A DNA stretch of 64,000 bases from Bacteroidaceae bacterium (GTDB lineage Bacteria; Bacteroidota; Bacteroidia; Bacteroidales; Bacteroidaceae). Position 1 is the first letter of the stretch. Each line of letters opens with the position of its first letter. Both the position numbers and the translations under genes were made by a program. The stretch lies in NCBI GenBank assembly GCA_017521285.1, contig JAFXDG010000099.1:1-64000 (forward strand), given 5' to 3'. This document shows positions 1 to 7,968 of this stretch, piece by piece. The notes beneath the pieces are model-generated. The model was not told where the DNA came from, ran no database searches, and saw only the letters and a program-made list of their open reading frames with translations.

Positions 1-18
1 ATCAGTGCTTTACCAATG

Positions 19-93
19 TCGGGATGACTGGATTCGAACCAGCGACCACACGCCCCCCAGACGCGTACTCTAACCGGACTGAGCTACATCCCG
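19..93 (-). tRNA. tRNA-Pro (GGG)
   Basis: Read on the minus strand this folds as a cloverleaf. The 7-bp acceptor stem is CGGGATG with CATCCCG, followed by discriminator A. The T arm carries GGTTCGAATCC and the D arm GCTCAG. The anticodon loop is CTGGGGG, so the anticodon is GGG. No CCA is encoded after the discriminator base. A near-consensus Bacteroides promoter lies just upstream. Confidence 0.93.
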
Positions 94-118
94 ATTGGGC
101 TTTTCTCTAAAAGCGCTG

Positions 119-149
119 CAAAGGTACGGCTTATTTTGGAATTAGCAAA
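119..149 (-). promoter_or_regulatory. Bacteroides-type promoter of tRNA-Pro
   Basis: On the minus strand the -33 TTTG (146-149) and the -7 box TACCTTTG (119-126) are separated by 19 bases, matching the Bacteroides consensus TTTG-N19-21-TAnnTTTG. Transcription would start about 25 bases before the tRNA. Confidence 0.8.
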
Positions 150-272
150 CATTTTGGGAGATTTTTTTGATGAAAACATAAAATTTCTCTCTTTTTTGCT
201 TCTTTTTGGGGTTTGGATGGAGGGATTAGGGGAATTATTCCTATTTTTGCAATGGAATAATATATATAAGGT

Positions 273-1526
273 ATGCAGATTACTTTGATGCCTCCCCAGG
301 AGGTGCGGAATACGATAAAATTGCCATCGTCGAAGAGCATCAGTAACCGGGTGCTCATCATCAATGCACTGAGTGGTTCGGTGCATGTGCCGGAGAATGT
401 GTCGGATTGTGACGATACACGGGTGATGGTGCGTGCCCTGACAGAAGATGCGCCGGTGGTGGATATTATGGCTGCTGGTACGGCTATGCGTTTCCTGACG
501 GCTTACTTTTCCGCAAAGGAAGGGTGTGTAAAGACGATGACGGGGACGGAGCGTATGCAACAGCGCCCGATAAAGATATTGGTGGATGCGTTGCGCCAGT
601 TGGGTGCCCGGGTGGAATATGCGAAGAACGAAGGATTTCCTCCGCTGCTCGTGAAGGGCAGTCCGTTGGAGAAAGGGGAAGTGACCCTGCAAGGAAACGT
701 GAGTTCGCAATACATCTCGGCTTTGTTGATGATAGGGCCGATGATGGCGAACGGACTGACGCTGCACTTGGAGGGTGAGGTGATTTCGCGCCCCTACATA
801 AACCTGACGTTGCAACTGATGCGCGACTTTGGCGCTGAAGCCGAGTGGGTGGGTGAGAACGGAATCAGGGTAAGCCCCAAACCTTATGCTCCGATACCTT
901 TCAGGGTGGAGAGCGACTGGAGTGCGGCTTCGTATTGGTACGAAATGGTGGCTCTGACGGACGATGCTGATGCCAGGGTGGTGCTCCCCAGTCTGTATGC
1001 CCACAGTTATCAGGGCGACAGTGCTGTGGCCGGCTTGTTTGAGCAATTGGGCGTTTCGACCGTGTATGATGAAGCGGCCCATAGTGTGACCCTGTGCAAG
1101 AATGGCCGGTTGGTGGAGCGCATGGAGTACGACTTTGTGAACCAGCCCGACTTGGCACAGACGTTTGTGGTGACGTGTACGATGCTGGGAGTTCCTTTCC
1201 GCTTCACGGGCTTGCAGAGTTTGAAAATAAAGGAGACCGACCGCATGGCTGCCCTAATCTGTGAACTGAAGAAGTTGGGGTATGTGCTCCGCGAAGAAGA
1301 TGACCGGATATTGGAATGGACGGGCGAACGGTGCCAGCCTGAGGCGGATGCAGCCATTGACACGTATGAAGACCATCGCATGGCCATGGCTTTTGCGCCG
1401 GCTTGCATGGTGTTGGGTGCATTGCGCATCAATAATCCTCAGGTGGTGAGCAAGTCGTATCCGGGATATTGGAAGGATTTGGAAACTGTGGGATTCGGGA
1501 TGATGGAGTATTCGTTGAGGCGTTGA
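273..1526 (+). CDS. aroA: 3-phosphoshikimate 1-carboxyvinyltransferase (EPSP synthase)
   Basis: EPSP synthase joins shikimate-3-phosphate and phosphoenolpyruvate in the sixth step of the shikimate pathway in the cytosol. The 417-residue protein has the family's normal length. An N-terminal LPSSKSISNR substrate-binding segment is visible, then TAMRFLTAYF, QYISALLMIGPMM and, near the C terminus, YEDHRMAMAFAP with the conserved DHR. The ATG at 273 gives an N terminus starting at the usual strand before the SKS motif. The last residues (SLRR, then stop) are encoded by the first units of the downstream GTTGA-word repeat, so the natural C terminus may have been replaced by repeat sequence. It is followed, across that repeat, by a small membrane protein gene on the same strand. 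Confidence 0.95.
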   Translation: MQITLMPPQEVRNTIKLPSSKSISNRVLIINALSGSVHVPENVSDCDDTRVMVRALTEDAPVVDIMAAGTAMRFLTAYFSAKEGCVKTMTGTERMQQRPIKILVDALRQLGARVEYAKNEGFPPLLVKGSPLEKGEVTLQGNVSSQYISALLMIGPMMANGLTLHLEGEVISRPYINLTLQLMRDFGAEAEWVGENGIRVSPKPYAPIPFRVESDWSAASYWYEMVALTDDADARVVLPSLYAHSYQGDSAVAGLFEQLGVSTVYDEAAHSVTLCKNGRLVERMEYDFVNQPDLAQTFVVTCTMLGVPFRFTGLQSLKIKETDRMAALICELKKLGYVLREEDDRILEWTGERCQPEADAAIDTYEDHRMAMAFAPACMVLGALRINNPQVVSKSYPGYWKDLETVGFGMMEYSLRR

Positions 1527-1642
1527 GGCGTTGAGGCGTTGATTCGTTGAGACGTTGAGAGGTCAAAGAGTGAAGGTCAAAGGTCAAAGGTCAAAGGTCT
1601 AAGGTCGAGGAGTGAAGAACGAAGAATGAAAAGTGAAGAATG
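1513..1642. repeat. Short-word repeat block between aroA and the next gene
   Basis: The gap is made wholly of tandem degenerate words: cgttgaggcgttga units, then aaggtcaaaggtcaa units, then gaagaatgaa units. It begins inside the aroA stop codon and ends in the ATG of the next gene. The same words recur at 46.2-46.9 kb and the gaagaatgaa word at 31.25 kb. No promoter or RNA signal is recognised in it. Confidence 0.85.
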
Positions 1643-2065
1643 ATACTTATATTAATTATTAGTCTGATTGTATTGGTGGCCATAGCCTTGGGATTGGGGG
1701 CTTTGCGCAACCGCTCGATTCAAAAGAAGATTGATCGGGGGGAGCTGGAGGAGTTTCCCGACATCAAGCAGATTGAGGACATGGAGTGCTGTGGCCAGCA
1801 TCAGACATGTGAGAAGGAGAGCCTGTTGGCTGCGGTGAGCAAACAGATTGAGTATTACGATGATGAGGAGCTGGATGCTTATCGGGGTGTGCCCTCTGAC
1901 GGCTATACGGTCGAACAGGTGGAGCAGTTCCGCGATGTGCTCTATACAATGGAGGAGGTGGAGGTGGCCGGATGGGTGCGCAGCCTGCAATTGCGTGCCG
2001 TAGAGTTGCCCGATGAATTGAAGGATGAAGTATTCCTGATTGTGGGTGAGCGGCGGATGCATTGA
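1640..2065 (+). CDS. Small membrane-anchored protein, unknown function
   Basis: A 141-residue protein. The first 20 residues are a hydrophobic segment (MILILIISLIVLVAIALGLG) that could be an uncleaved anchor. The remainder is acidic and soluble, with a pair of cysteines in MECCGQHQTCEK and a helical stretch around YYDDEELDAYRG. It is not a family I recognise by function. Its start codon comes out of the upstream repeat word gaagaatga; no other in-frame start gives a complete anchor. It sits between aroA and the porW-like gene on the same strand, with an 88-base gap to the latter. Coding is supported by normal codon use and an intact long frame. Confidence 0.7.
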   Translation: MILILIISLIVLVAIALGLGALRNRSIQKKIDRGELEEFPDIKQIEDMECCGQHQTCEKESLLAAVSKQIEYYDDEELDAYRGVPSDGYTVEQVEQFRDVLYTMEEVEVAGWVRSLQLRAVELPDELKDEVFLIVGERRMH

Positions 2066-2153
2066 TTTTTGTTCTTCAAATCAGACTTTGATACAATAAA
2101 AAGGCTTTCTGGCAGTTAATGATATTGGTAAAGTTTGCTTTCTTTTATAGCGT

Positions 2154-5012
2154 GTGAAGAAGAATCATATATATATAATAATCGGACTGTTGCTTGCGAT
2201 GGTTGTTGGAGGGTGTTCTACGAAGAAGAATACGGCCAATACCCGTCGGTGGCATGCTTTTACCGCCCGCTACAATACCTATTACAACGGAAGCGAAGCC
2301 TACAAGGAAGGAATGTTGGCACAGGAGAAGGCCAACAAGGACAATTACATGCAGACACTCCCTTATTTCCCCATCGGGAATAAAAAGACGGTGGGAAGCG
2401 GAAGTGGTAACTTCGATGTGGCTATTGAAAAATCACAAAAGGCAATCAAGCAACATTCAATCAAGAAGAAACCCAAACGGAAAGCCGGAGAAAAAAAGAC
2501 GGAAAAACTGATTCGCTGGTATGCGAAGAAAGAGTATAACCCTTTTATCCATCAGGCTTGGTTCCTGATGGCAAAGGCCCAGTTCCAGAAGGGGGAGTTT
2601 CTGGAGGCTGCTTCAACTTTCTCGTACATCAGCCGCCTGTATGTCAACGAACCTGACAAGGTGGCCGAGGCCCGTTTGTGGATGGCCCGTTGCTATACGG
2701 AACTGGAGTGGTATTACGATGCCGAGGATGTGTTGAACAAAGCCGCCCGCGACAGTATGCCCCGCAAGTTGGAAGGGGAACTCAGTGCCACATATAGCAA
2801 TTTCCTGTTGCGCCAGGGGCGTTTAAACGAGGCTTTGCCCTATCTGGAAAAGGCTGTGCGGAAAGAAAAAAGAGGCACGCAGCGTGCCCGCCACTATTTC
2901 CTCTTGGGACAGGTGTATCAGCACATTGGCAATCAGCCCATGGCCTACAAGTCTTTTTCCAAAGTGATAAAGGCCAATCCTCCCTACGAACTGGAGTTCA
3001 ATGCCCGTATCAAACAGACGGAGGTCGCTTCGGAAAAAGAGAGTAACCGTACAATCAAACGCCTGAAGGCAATGGCGCGCAGCCCGAAGAACAAGGAATA
3101 CCTGGATCAGGTGTATTACGCCATCGGTAATATGTATATGGCCAAAAAAGATACCGCATCTGCTATTCAGAATTACGAGGAAGGTGCCGAGAAAAGTACC
3201 CGTGGCGGGGTTGAAAAGGGTATTCTGCTTTTGCGTTTGGGCGATTTGTATTGGGAGCAGGCCGACTATACCAATGCCCAACGTTGCTATGCAGAAGTGA
3301 TAGGTCTGTTGGAGGATAAGGAGACGGATGAATACAAGGTTGTCAGCCGCCGCTCGGAAGTGTTGGACGAACTGGTGGAACATGCACAGGCGGTAGAACT
3401 TCAGGACAGTCTGCAGCGCTTGGCTGCCATGCCGGAGGCCGAGCGTATGAAGGTTATCGAACAAATTATCGAGCGGGTGAAGGAAGAGGAGGAAAAGGCC
3501 AAGAAGGAGGCTGAAATGGCCCAGCGCATGGCTGCCCGCGAAGATGCATTGGCGAATGTGCCCAATCGGAATACGCCAGCCCGTACACCTACGGCAGGAG
3601 CGGGTGGTGACCGTTCCTGGTACTTCTATAACCAACAACTGATAACTCAGGGAAAGGGCGAATTCCAGCGTAAGTGGGGACGCCGTAAGTTGGAAGACAA
3701 CTGGCGTCGTCGGAATAAGACGGTGGTAAATACGGACGAGTTTGCAGCTGTGGATTATGCAGCTGAAGACAGCTTGGCTGCGTTGGCAGACTCCATCTCC
3801 AATGACTCTACTGCTATGGCTGCCATGCCGGATTCGTTGGTTACTGATAACAAGAATCCGCAGTTCTATATCCAACAACTGCCTTTGACTGAAGAGGCTA
3901 TGGCTGAAAGCAATGTCATCCTGTCGGACGGGCTCTACAATTGTGGATTGATTTACAAGGACAAATTGGAGGATTTCTCGTTGGCCGAAGGTGCTTTCAA
4001 TCGGTTGATGAATGAATTTCCCGACTACCAGCAAATGGAGGAGGTCTATTACAACCTTTATCTGATGTATTCTCGTTGGGAAAAGCCGGAGAAGGCTTCG
4101 GCATATTTGGACAGTCTGAAGCTCCGTTTCCCCATGGGGGACTATACAGTCCTGCTGTCTGATCCTGATTATGCCAAGAATGCCAGGTATGGAAAGCATC
4201 TGGAAGATTCGCTGTATGCATCGACCTATGCCGCATATTTGCAGGGCGACTATCAGACGGTGGGAGCCAATGCCGAGTATGCCGCGTCCAAATATCCGTT
4301 GGGCAAGCATCGGCCCAAATTCATGTTCCTGCATAGTATGGGACAGCTTGAAAATGGTGACCAACAGGGATTCCTGGATAATCTGAAGATGATTGTAGAG
4401 AAATATCCCGAGAATGAGATTACAGAGATGGCCGGATTGATTCTGAAGGGAGTACAGGAGGGGCGTCTGCTTCAATCCGGAGGTTTCTCGGCAGGTTCCA
4501 TTTGGGCACGCCGTCGGGGTGGCATGGAGGGAGACTCGCTTGCGGTTGATTCTATCCCGTCGTTTACGGCAGAATCTACCGACCCCTATATGTTTGTTTT
4601 GGCATACGAAGAGGGAACAGTGAATGAAAACCAACTTCTGTTTGAGATTGCACGCTATAATTTCTCGAATTTCATGGTGCGCAATTTCGACATCCAATTC
4701 GTTAAGGAAAACGGTATCGGCATGATGCAGGTGGGTGAATTCATGAACTACATGGAATGTTACCAGTACATGAAGCGCTTGTTTGCTGACGAGCGGCTTG
4801 GCAAGCGGCTTGAAGGCATACGTGTGCTGCTGATTTCCAAACCTAATTATGAACTCTTGCAGAACTATTACAGTTTTGATGATTATCAGCAATTCTATGA
4901 ACAGAACCTGGGCGGATTGCCGATGCCCGAGATGGACGGCTATCAGTTTGATGCACCGCAGATGCTGAATGCTGACGAAGCTGAAAAGCTGGAAGAGGAA
5001 TGGGAAGAATAA
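2154..5012 (+). CDS. porW: PorW/SprE-like TPR lipoprotein
   Basis: A 952-residue lipoprotein that starts with GTG at 2154. The signal peptide ends in the lipobox VVGGCS, with the lipid-carrying cysteine at about residue 21. After it comes WHAFTARYNTYYNGSEAYKEG, which matches the start of PorW (Porphyromonas) and SprE (Flavobacterium). Tetratricopeptide-type helical repeats fill about residues 110-330 and 560-760, with a charged coiled coil (EEEEKAKKEAEMAQRMA) near 440. In T9SS organisms PorW/SprE is a cell-envelope part of the type IX secretion machinery. No T9SS core gene is seen in this window, and most Bacteroides lack the core. The next gene, 21 bases on, is the PorX homologue, so the two are probably one transcript. 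The family call is firm; the job in this organism is inference. Confidence 0.85.
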   Translation: MKKNHIYIIIGLLLAMVVGGCSTKKNTANTRRWHAFTARYNTYYNGSEAYKEGMLAQEKANKDNYMQTLPYFPIGNKKTVGSGSGNFDVAIEKSQKAIKQHSIKKKPKRKAGEKKTEKLIRWYAKKEYNPFIHQAWFLMAKAQFQKGEFLEAASTFSYISRLYVNEPDKVAEARLWMARCYTELEWYYDAEDVLNKAARDSMPRKLEGELSATYSNFLLRQGRLNEALPYLEKAVRKEKRGTQRARHYFLLGQVYQHIGNQPMAYKSFSKVIKANPPYELEFNARIKQTEVASEKESNRTIKRLKAMARSPKNKEYLDQVYYAIGNMYMAKKDTASAIQNYEEGAEKSTRGGVEKGILLLRLGDLYWEQADYTNAQRCYAEVIGLLEDKETDEYKVVSRRSEVLDELVEHAQAVELQDSLQRLAAMPEAERMKVIEQIIERVKEEEEKAKKEAEMAQRMAAREDALANVPNRNTPARTPTAGAGGDRSWYFYNQQLITQGKGEFQRKWGRRKLEDNWRRRNKTVVNTDEFAAVDYAAEDSLAALADSISNDSTAMAAMPDSLVTDNKNPQFYIQQLPLTEEAMAESNVILSDGLYNCGLIYKDKLEDFSLAEGAFNRLMNEFPDYQQMEEVYYNLYLMYSRWEKPEKASAYLDSLKLRFPMGDYTVLLSDPDYAKNARYGKHLEDSLYASTYAAYLQGDYQTVGANAEYAASKYPLGKHRPKFMFLHSMGQLENGDQQGFLDNLKMIVEKYPENEITEMAGLILKGVQEGRLLQSGGFSAGSIWARRRGGMEGDSLAVDSIPSFTAESTDPYMFVLAYEEGTVNENQLLFEIARYNFSNFMVRNFDIQFVKENGIGMMQVGEFMNYMECYQYMKRLFADERLGKRLEGIRVLLISKPNYELLQNYYSFDDYQQFYEQNLGGLPMPEMDGYQFDAPQMLNADEAEKLEEEWEE

Positions 5013-5033
5013 GCAAGTGAAAAAGAGTGAACG

Positions 5034-6584
5034 ATGAAGAACGGATTGTTACTTTGGGCTGATGACGAGATGGATTTGCTCCGTCCGCATGTGCTGTTTT
5101 TGGAGAATAAGGGATACGAGGTGATGACTGTCACCAACGGACAGGATGCGCTGGACTTGTGCCGGAAGCATACGTTCGACCTGATTATGCTGGATGAGAA
5201 CATGCCCGGCCTCAGTGGACTGGAAACCTTGTCGCGGGTGAAGGAACTTACTCCGTCGGTACCGGTGGTGATGGTGACCAAGAGCGAAGAGGAAAACATC
5301 ATGGATCAGGCCATTGGGGGAAAGATTGCCGATTTCCTTATCAAACCCGTGAATCCGAATCAGATATTGATGACGTTGAAGAAGAATATCCATCAACGCG
5401 ATATCCTGACGGAGAAGACCGACTCGAACTATCAGCAGAACTTTGCCCGCTTGGGGATGATGATCAATGATGCCCGAAGCTATGAAGAATGGGCTGAGGT
5501 CTATAGACAATTGGTTTCATGGGAACTGCAACTGTCGGAAGCAGACAGCAACATGACAGAGATGCTGAAGATGCAGAAGGACGAAGCCAATAACGGATTT
5601 GCCAAGTTCATCAAGAAAAACTATCTGGACTGGATTTCAACATCCGATAACCGGCCTTTGATGAGTCCCGATATATTCAAGCGTAAGGTGTTCCCTTTGT
5701 TGGATCGGGGAGAAAAAGTCTTCCTGTTGGTGTTGGACAACTTCCGCTATGACCAGTGGCGTTTGCTGAACTCAGAACTCGGACTTGGCTTCTCAGTGGA
5801 AGAGGAGTTGTACATGAGCATCCTTCCAACGGCTACCCAGTATGCCCGCAATGCCATCTTCAGTGGATTGATGCCTAACAAGATAGCCCAAATGTTCCCC
5901 GACCTGTGGGTTGACGAAGATGAAGAGGAGGGCAAGAACCTGAATGAGGCACCGCTGGTACAGACCCAATTGGACAGATTCCGCCGAAAGGACACTTTCT
6001 CGTATCATAAGATAAACGATTCGCAAGGTGCGGAGAAACTTATCAACCAATTCAAACAACTCCAACACTATAACCTCAATGTGGTGGTATTCAACTTTAT
6101 TGATATGCTCAGCCATGCCCGTACGGAGAGTCGGACAGTGCGTGAACTGGCAAAGGATGAGGCTGCTTATCGTAGCATCACTTTATCGTGGTTCCGTCAT
6201 TCACCTGTCCGTGAGTTGTTGAAACTGTTGGCTGACAGTGACTATACCGTGCTTGTCACCACCGACCATGGAAGCATCCGGGTGGATAAGCCGGTGAAGG
6301 TGTTGGGAGACCGCAATGTAAATACCAACCTGCGGTACAAATTGGGAAAGAATCTCAGTTATAATGCCAAGGAGGTATATGAGATAAAGGAGCCTTCGAA
6401 GGCACAATTGCCATCGCCTAATATCAGTACAACCTATATCTTTGCTACAGGCGGCGACTTCTTTGCCTATCCGAACAATTACAATCATTACGTGTCGTAT
6501 TACAAAGATACGTTCCAACATGGAGGTATATCAATGGAAGAGATGCTGATTCCCTTGATAACCCTTCAACCGAAGAAAAGATAA
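5034..6584 (+). CDS. porX: PorX-like response regulator with PglZ domain
   Basis: A 516-residue protein. Residues 1-120 form a CheY-type receiver: acidic pair D10/D11, probable phospho-acceptor D54 in IMLDENMPG, conserved Thr in VVMVTKSEE and Lys in LIKPVNP. Residues from about 160 form a PglZ/alkaline-phosphatase-superfamily domain, seen in LVLDNFRYDQWR, SILPTATQYARN and VTTDHGSIRVDKP. In Porphyromonas, PorX with PorY controls T9SS genes and its PglZ domain has been reported to hydrolyse oligonucleotides. Length and domain order are standard for the family. It directly follows the porW-like gene; in P. gingivalis the two genes are not adjacent. The target in a genome without T9SS is unknown. 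Confidence 0.92.
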   Translation: MKNGLLLWADDEMDLLRPHVLFLENKGYEVMTVTNGQDALDLCRKHTFDLIMLDENMPGLSGLETLSRVKELTPSVPVVMVTKSEEENIMDQAIGGKIADFLIKPVNPNQILMTLKKNIHQRDILTEKTDSNYQQNFARLGMMINDARSYEEWAEVYRQLVSWELQLSEADSNMTEMLKMQKDEANNGFAKFIKKNYLDWISTSDNRPLMSPDIFKRKVFPLLDRGEKVFLLVLDNFRYDQWRLLNSELGLGFSVEEELYMSILPTATQYARNAIFSGLMPNKIAQMFPDLWVDEDEEEGKNLNEAPLVQTQLDRFRRKDTFSYHKINDSQGAEKLINQFKQLQHYNLNVVVFNFIDMLSHARTESRTVRELAKDEAAYRSITLSWFRHSPVRELLKLLADSDYTVLVTTDHGSIRVDKPVKVLGDRNVNTNLRYKLGKNLSYNAKEVYEIKEPSKAQLPSPNISTTYIFATGGDFFAYPNNYNHYVSYYKDTFQHGGISMEEMLIPLITLQPKKR

Positions 6585-6587
6585 ATA

Positions 6588-6666
6588 TGGAGTAGGGATT
6601 AAGGTGTAGGGATTAAGTTCAGCAGACTGTCTCCCTCGACCCTCAACTCCCAACCCTCAACCTTAT
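6588..6666. repeat. Short-word hairpin between porX and tsaE
   Basis: Left arm: two copies of gtagggattaag. Right arm: ccctcaactcccaaccctcaac. The arms pair loosely and fill the 86-base gap. Same architecture as the other word hairpins in this window, with a different word. Confidence 0.6.
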
Positions 6667-6670
6667 TAAT

Positions 6671-7084
6671 ATGGAGATAAAGATTACATCATTAGAGAAT
6701 ATCCACGAAGCTGCCCGACAGTTCATTGCAGCAATGGATGAGAATACAGTATTTGCCTTTTATGGCAAGATGGGAGCAGGGAAGACAACGTTTGTTAAGG
6801 CTGTATGTGAAGAATTGGGTGTGACGGATGTCATCAATTCACCTACGTTTGCCATTGTCAATGAATACCGTGCTGATGAGTCAGGAGAACTCATCTATCA
6901 CTTCGACTTCTATCGGATAAAGAGACTGGAAGAGGTCTATGACATGGGGTATGAAGATTACTTCTACAGTGGTGCGCTGTGTTTTATCGAATGGCCCGAA
7001 CTGATTGAAGAGGTTCTGCCCGAGGATGCTGTGCGGGTGACTCTTGAAGAGCAGGAAGACGGTTCGCGTGTTCTCCGTTTCTGA
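6671..7084 (+). CDS. tsaE: tRNA threonylcarbamoyladenosine biosynthesis ATPase TsaE
   Basis: TsaE is the small ATPase that, with TsaB and TsaD, makes the t6A modification at position 37 of ANN-decoding tRNAs. The 137-residue length is typical. The Walker A motif [14 protein letters not shown] lies at about residues 32-45, followed by [10 protein letters not shown], the HFDFYR motif near residue 77 and the C-terminal FIEWPE. The gene follows porX across a word hairpin and precedes a small DUF4250 gene by 30 bases. The ATG at 6671 is the only start that keeps the N-terminal strand. Confidence 0.95.
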   Translation: MEIKITSLENIHEAARQFIAAMDENTVFAFYGKMGAGKTTFVKAVCEELGVTDVINSPTFAIVNEYRADESGELIYHFDFYRIKRLEEVYDMGYEDYFYSGALCFIEWPELIEEVLPEDAVRVTLEEQEDGSRVLRF

Positions 7085-7114
7085 TGTTTGCTGTACCTTA
7101 ATTATGCATAATTG

Positions 7115-7288
7115 ATGCTTCCACAAGATCCAATGATACTTTTCAGCTTCATCAATATGAAGTTGCGCGACCAATATCCTTCGCTTGATGCTCTCTGTGA
7201 GGATATGGATGTAGATAAAGATAATCTCCTTGCTACCCTTGCTGCAATGGGCTTCGAGTATAGTGAGGAGCATAACAAGTTCTGGTAA
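7115..7288 (+). CDS. DUF4250 family small protein
   Basis: A 57-residue protein beginning MLPQDPMILFSFINMKLRDQ and ending in EEHNKFW. It matches the DUF4250 pattern: a short first strand, the INMKLRD segment, an acidic helix with CEDMDVDKDNL, and a final aromatic. No biochemical function is known to me. It lies 30 bases after tsaE and 19 bases before msrC, so it is probably co-transcribed. The frame is intact and uses ordinary codons. Confidence 0.88.
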   Translation: MLPQDPMILFSFINMKLRDQYPSLDALCEDMDVDKDNLLATLAAMGFEYSEEHNKFW

Positions 7289-7307
7289 CCGTTTGATAAA
7301 AATCACG

Positions 7308-7799
7308 ATGGAGACAACTTTTACTTTCACACCGGGTATAGACAAGGCTGCCCGTTACCGTGAATTTCTGCCTCAGTTTGCCCTGTTGATAGAGGATGAA
7401 CATGAGGAAATCAGTGTGCTGGCCAATACGACAGCTGCGTTGAAAGAGTGTTTTGGATGGTTTTGGATTGGTTTCTATCTGGTGCGGGGAGAACAGCTTG
7501 TGCTGGGACCTTTTCAGGGGCCAACAGCGTGCTATCGCATCAAGCATGGGCGTGGAGTGTGTGGCACGGCATGGGCACAGGGCGCCACACAGGTGGTTCC
7601 GGATGTAGAATTGTTCCCTGGGCATATAGCCTGTAGCAGTCTGTCACGTTCGGAGATTGTTGTTCCCCTTTATAATAAGGAAAAGCAGGTGTGTGCTGTG
7701 CTTGACATTGACAGCGAACACCTGGCTACTTTTGACGATGTGGACCGACAGTACTTGGAGGAGATGTGCCGCATGATAGAGAACGGCATTTACAGGTGA
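7308..7799 (+). CDS. msrC: Free methionine-(R)-sulfoxide reductase (GAF domain)
   Basis: This 163-residue single GAF-domain protein reduces free methionine-R-sulfoxide, a cytosolic oxidative-damage repair step using thioredoxin. The three cysteines expected from the E. coli YebR/MsrC family are present in context: TACYRI, GRGVCGTAWA and FPGHIACSS. The C-terminal VLDIDSEHLATFDDVD segment also matches. The start at 7308 (METTFTFTPG) is chosen because an in-frame start further upstream would run through the DUF4250 gene. A mobile-looking hairpin element follows the stop. Confidence 0.93.
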   Translation: METTFTFTPGIDKAARYREFLPQFALLIEDEHEEISVLANTTAALKECFGWFWIGFYLVRGEQLVLGPFQGPTACYRIKHGRGVCGTAWAQGATQVVPDVELFPGHIACSSLSRSEIVVPLYNKEKQVCAVLDIDSEHLATFDDVDRQYLEEMCRMIENGIYR

Positions 7800-7836
7800 C
7801 GGTCACTTCTGTATAAAGAGAGTAATGGGGCTGGCC

Positions 7837-7953
7837 CAAAACGCTCTCATTTTATTCTTTAGGCGCGGATTTCGCAGATTTCGCGGATAAATTATACCAT
7901 TGAAATATAAATCCGTGTAATCCGCGTAATCCGCGCCTACATTCATTTTTGAT
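7837..7953. repeat. GCGGAT-word hairpin element, copy 1
   Basis: The arms (7861-7888 and 7911-7938) are tandem variants of the 9-base word gcggatttc/gcggattac and pair across a 22-base A+T-rich loop. The left flank, caaaacgctctcattttatt then cttta, resembles the flank of the copy at 47.6 kb. It lies between msrC and the convergent GH127 gene and might act as a two-way terminator. Confidence 0.85.
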
Positions 7954-7968
7954 ATACTCTGGTTTCGG

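Noticed and set aside
1..18. Possible tRNA fragment (minus strand CATTGGTAAAGCACTGAT)
   Set aside because: It looks like a D-arm, but it follows the tRNA-Pro discriminator base directly with no acceptor stem, and the window ends before anything can be confirmed.
84..1082. Long antisense open frame over aroA
   Set aside because: Shadow of aroA codon use, rich in His and Arg with no recognisable fold; aroA itself is certain.
2823..4892. 689-codon antisense frame over the porW-like gene
   Set aside because: A mirror of the TPR gene; no motif, no start signal, and the sense gene is well supported.
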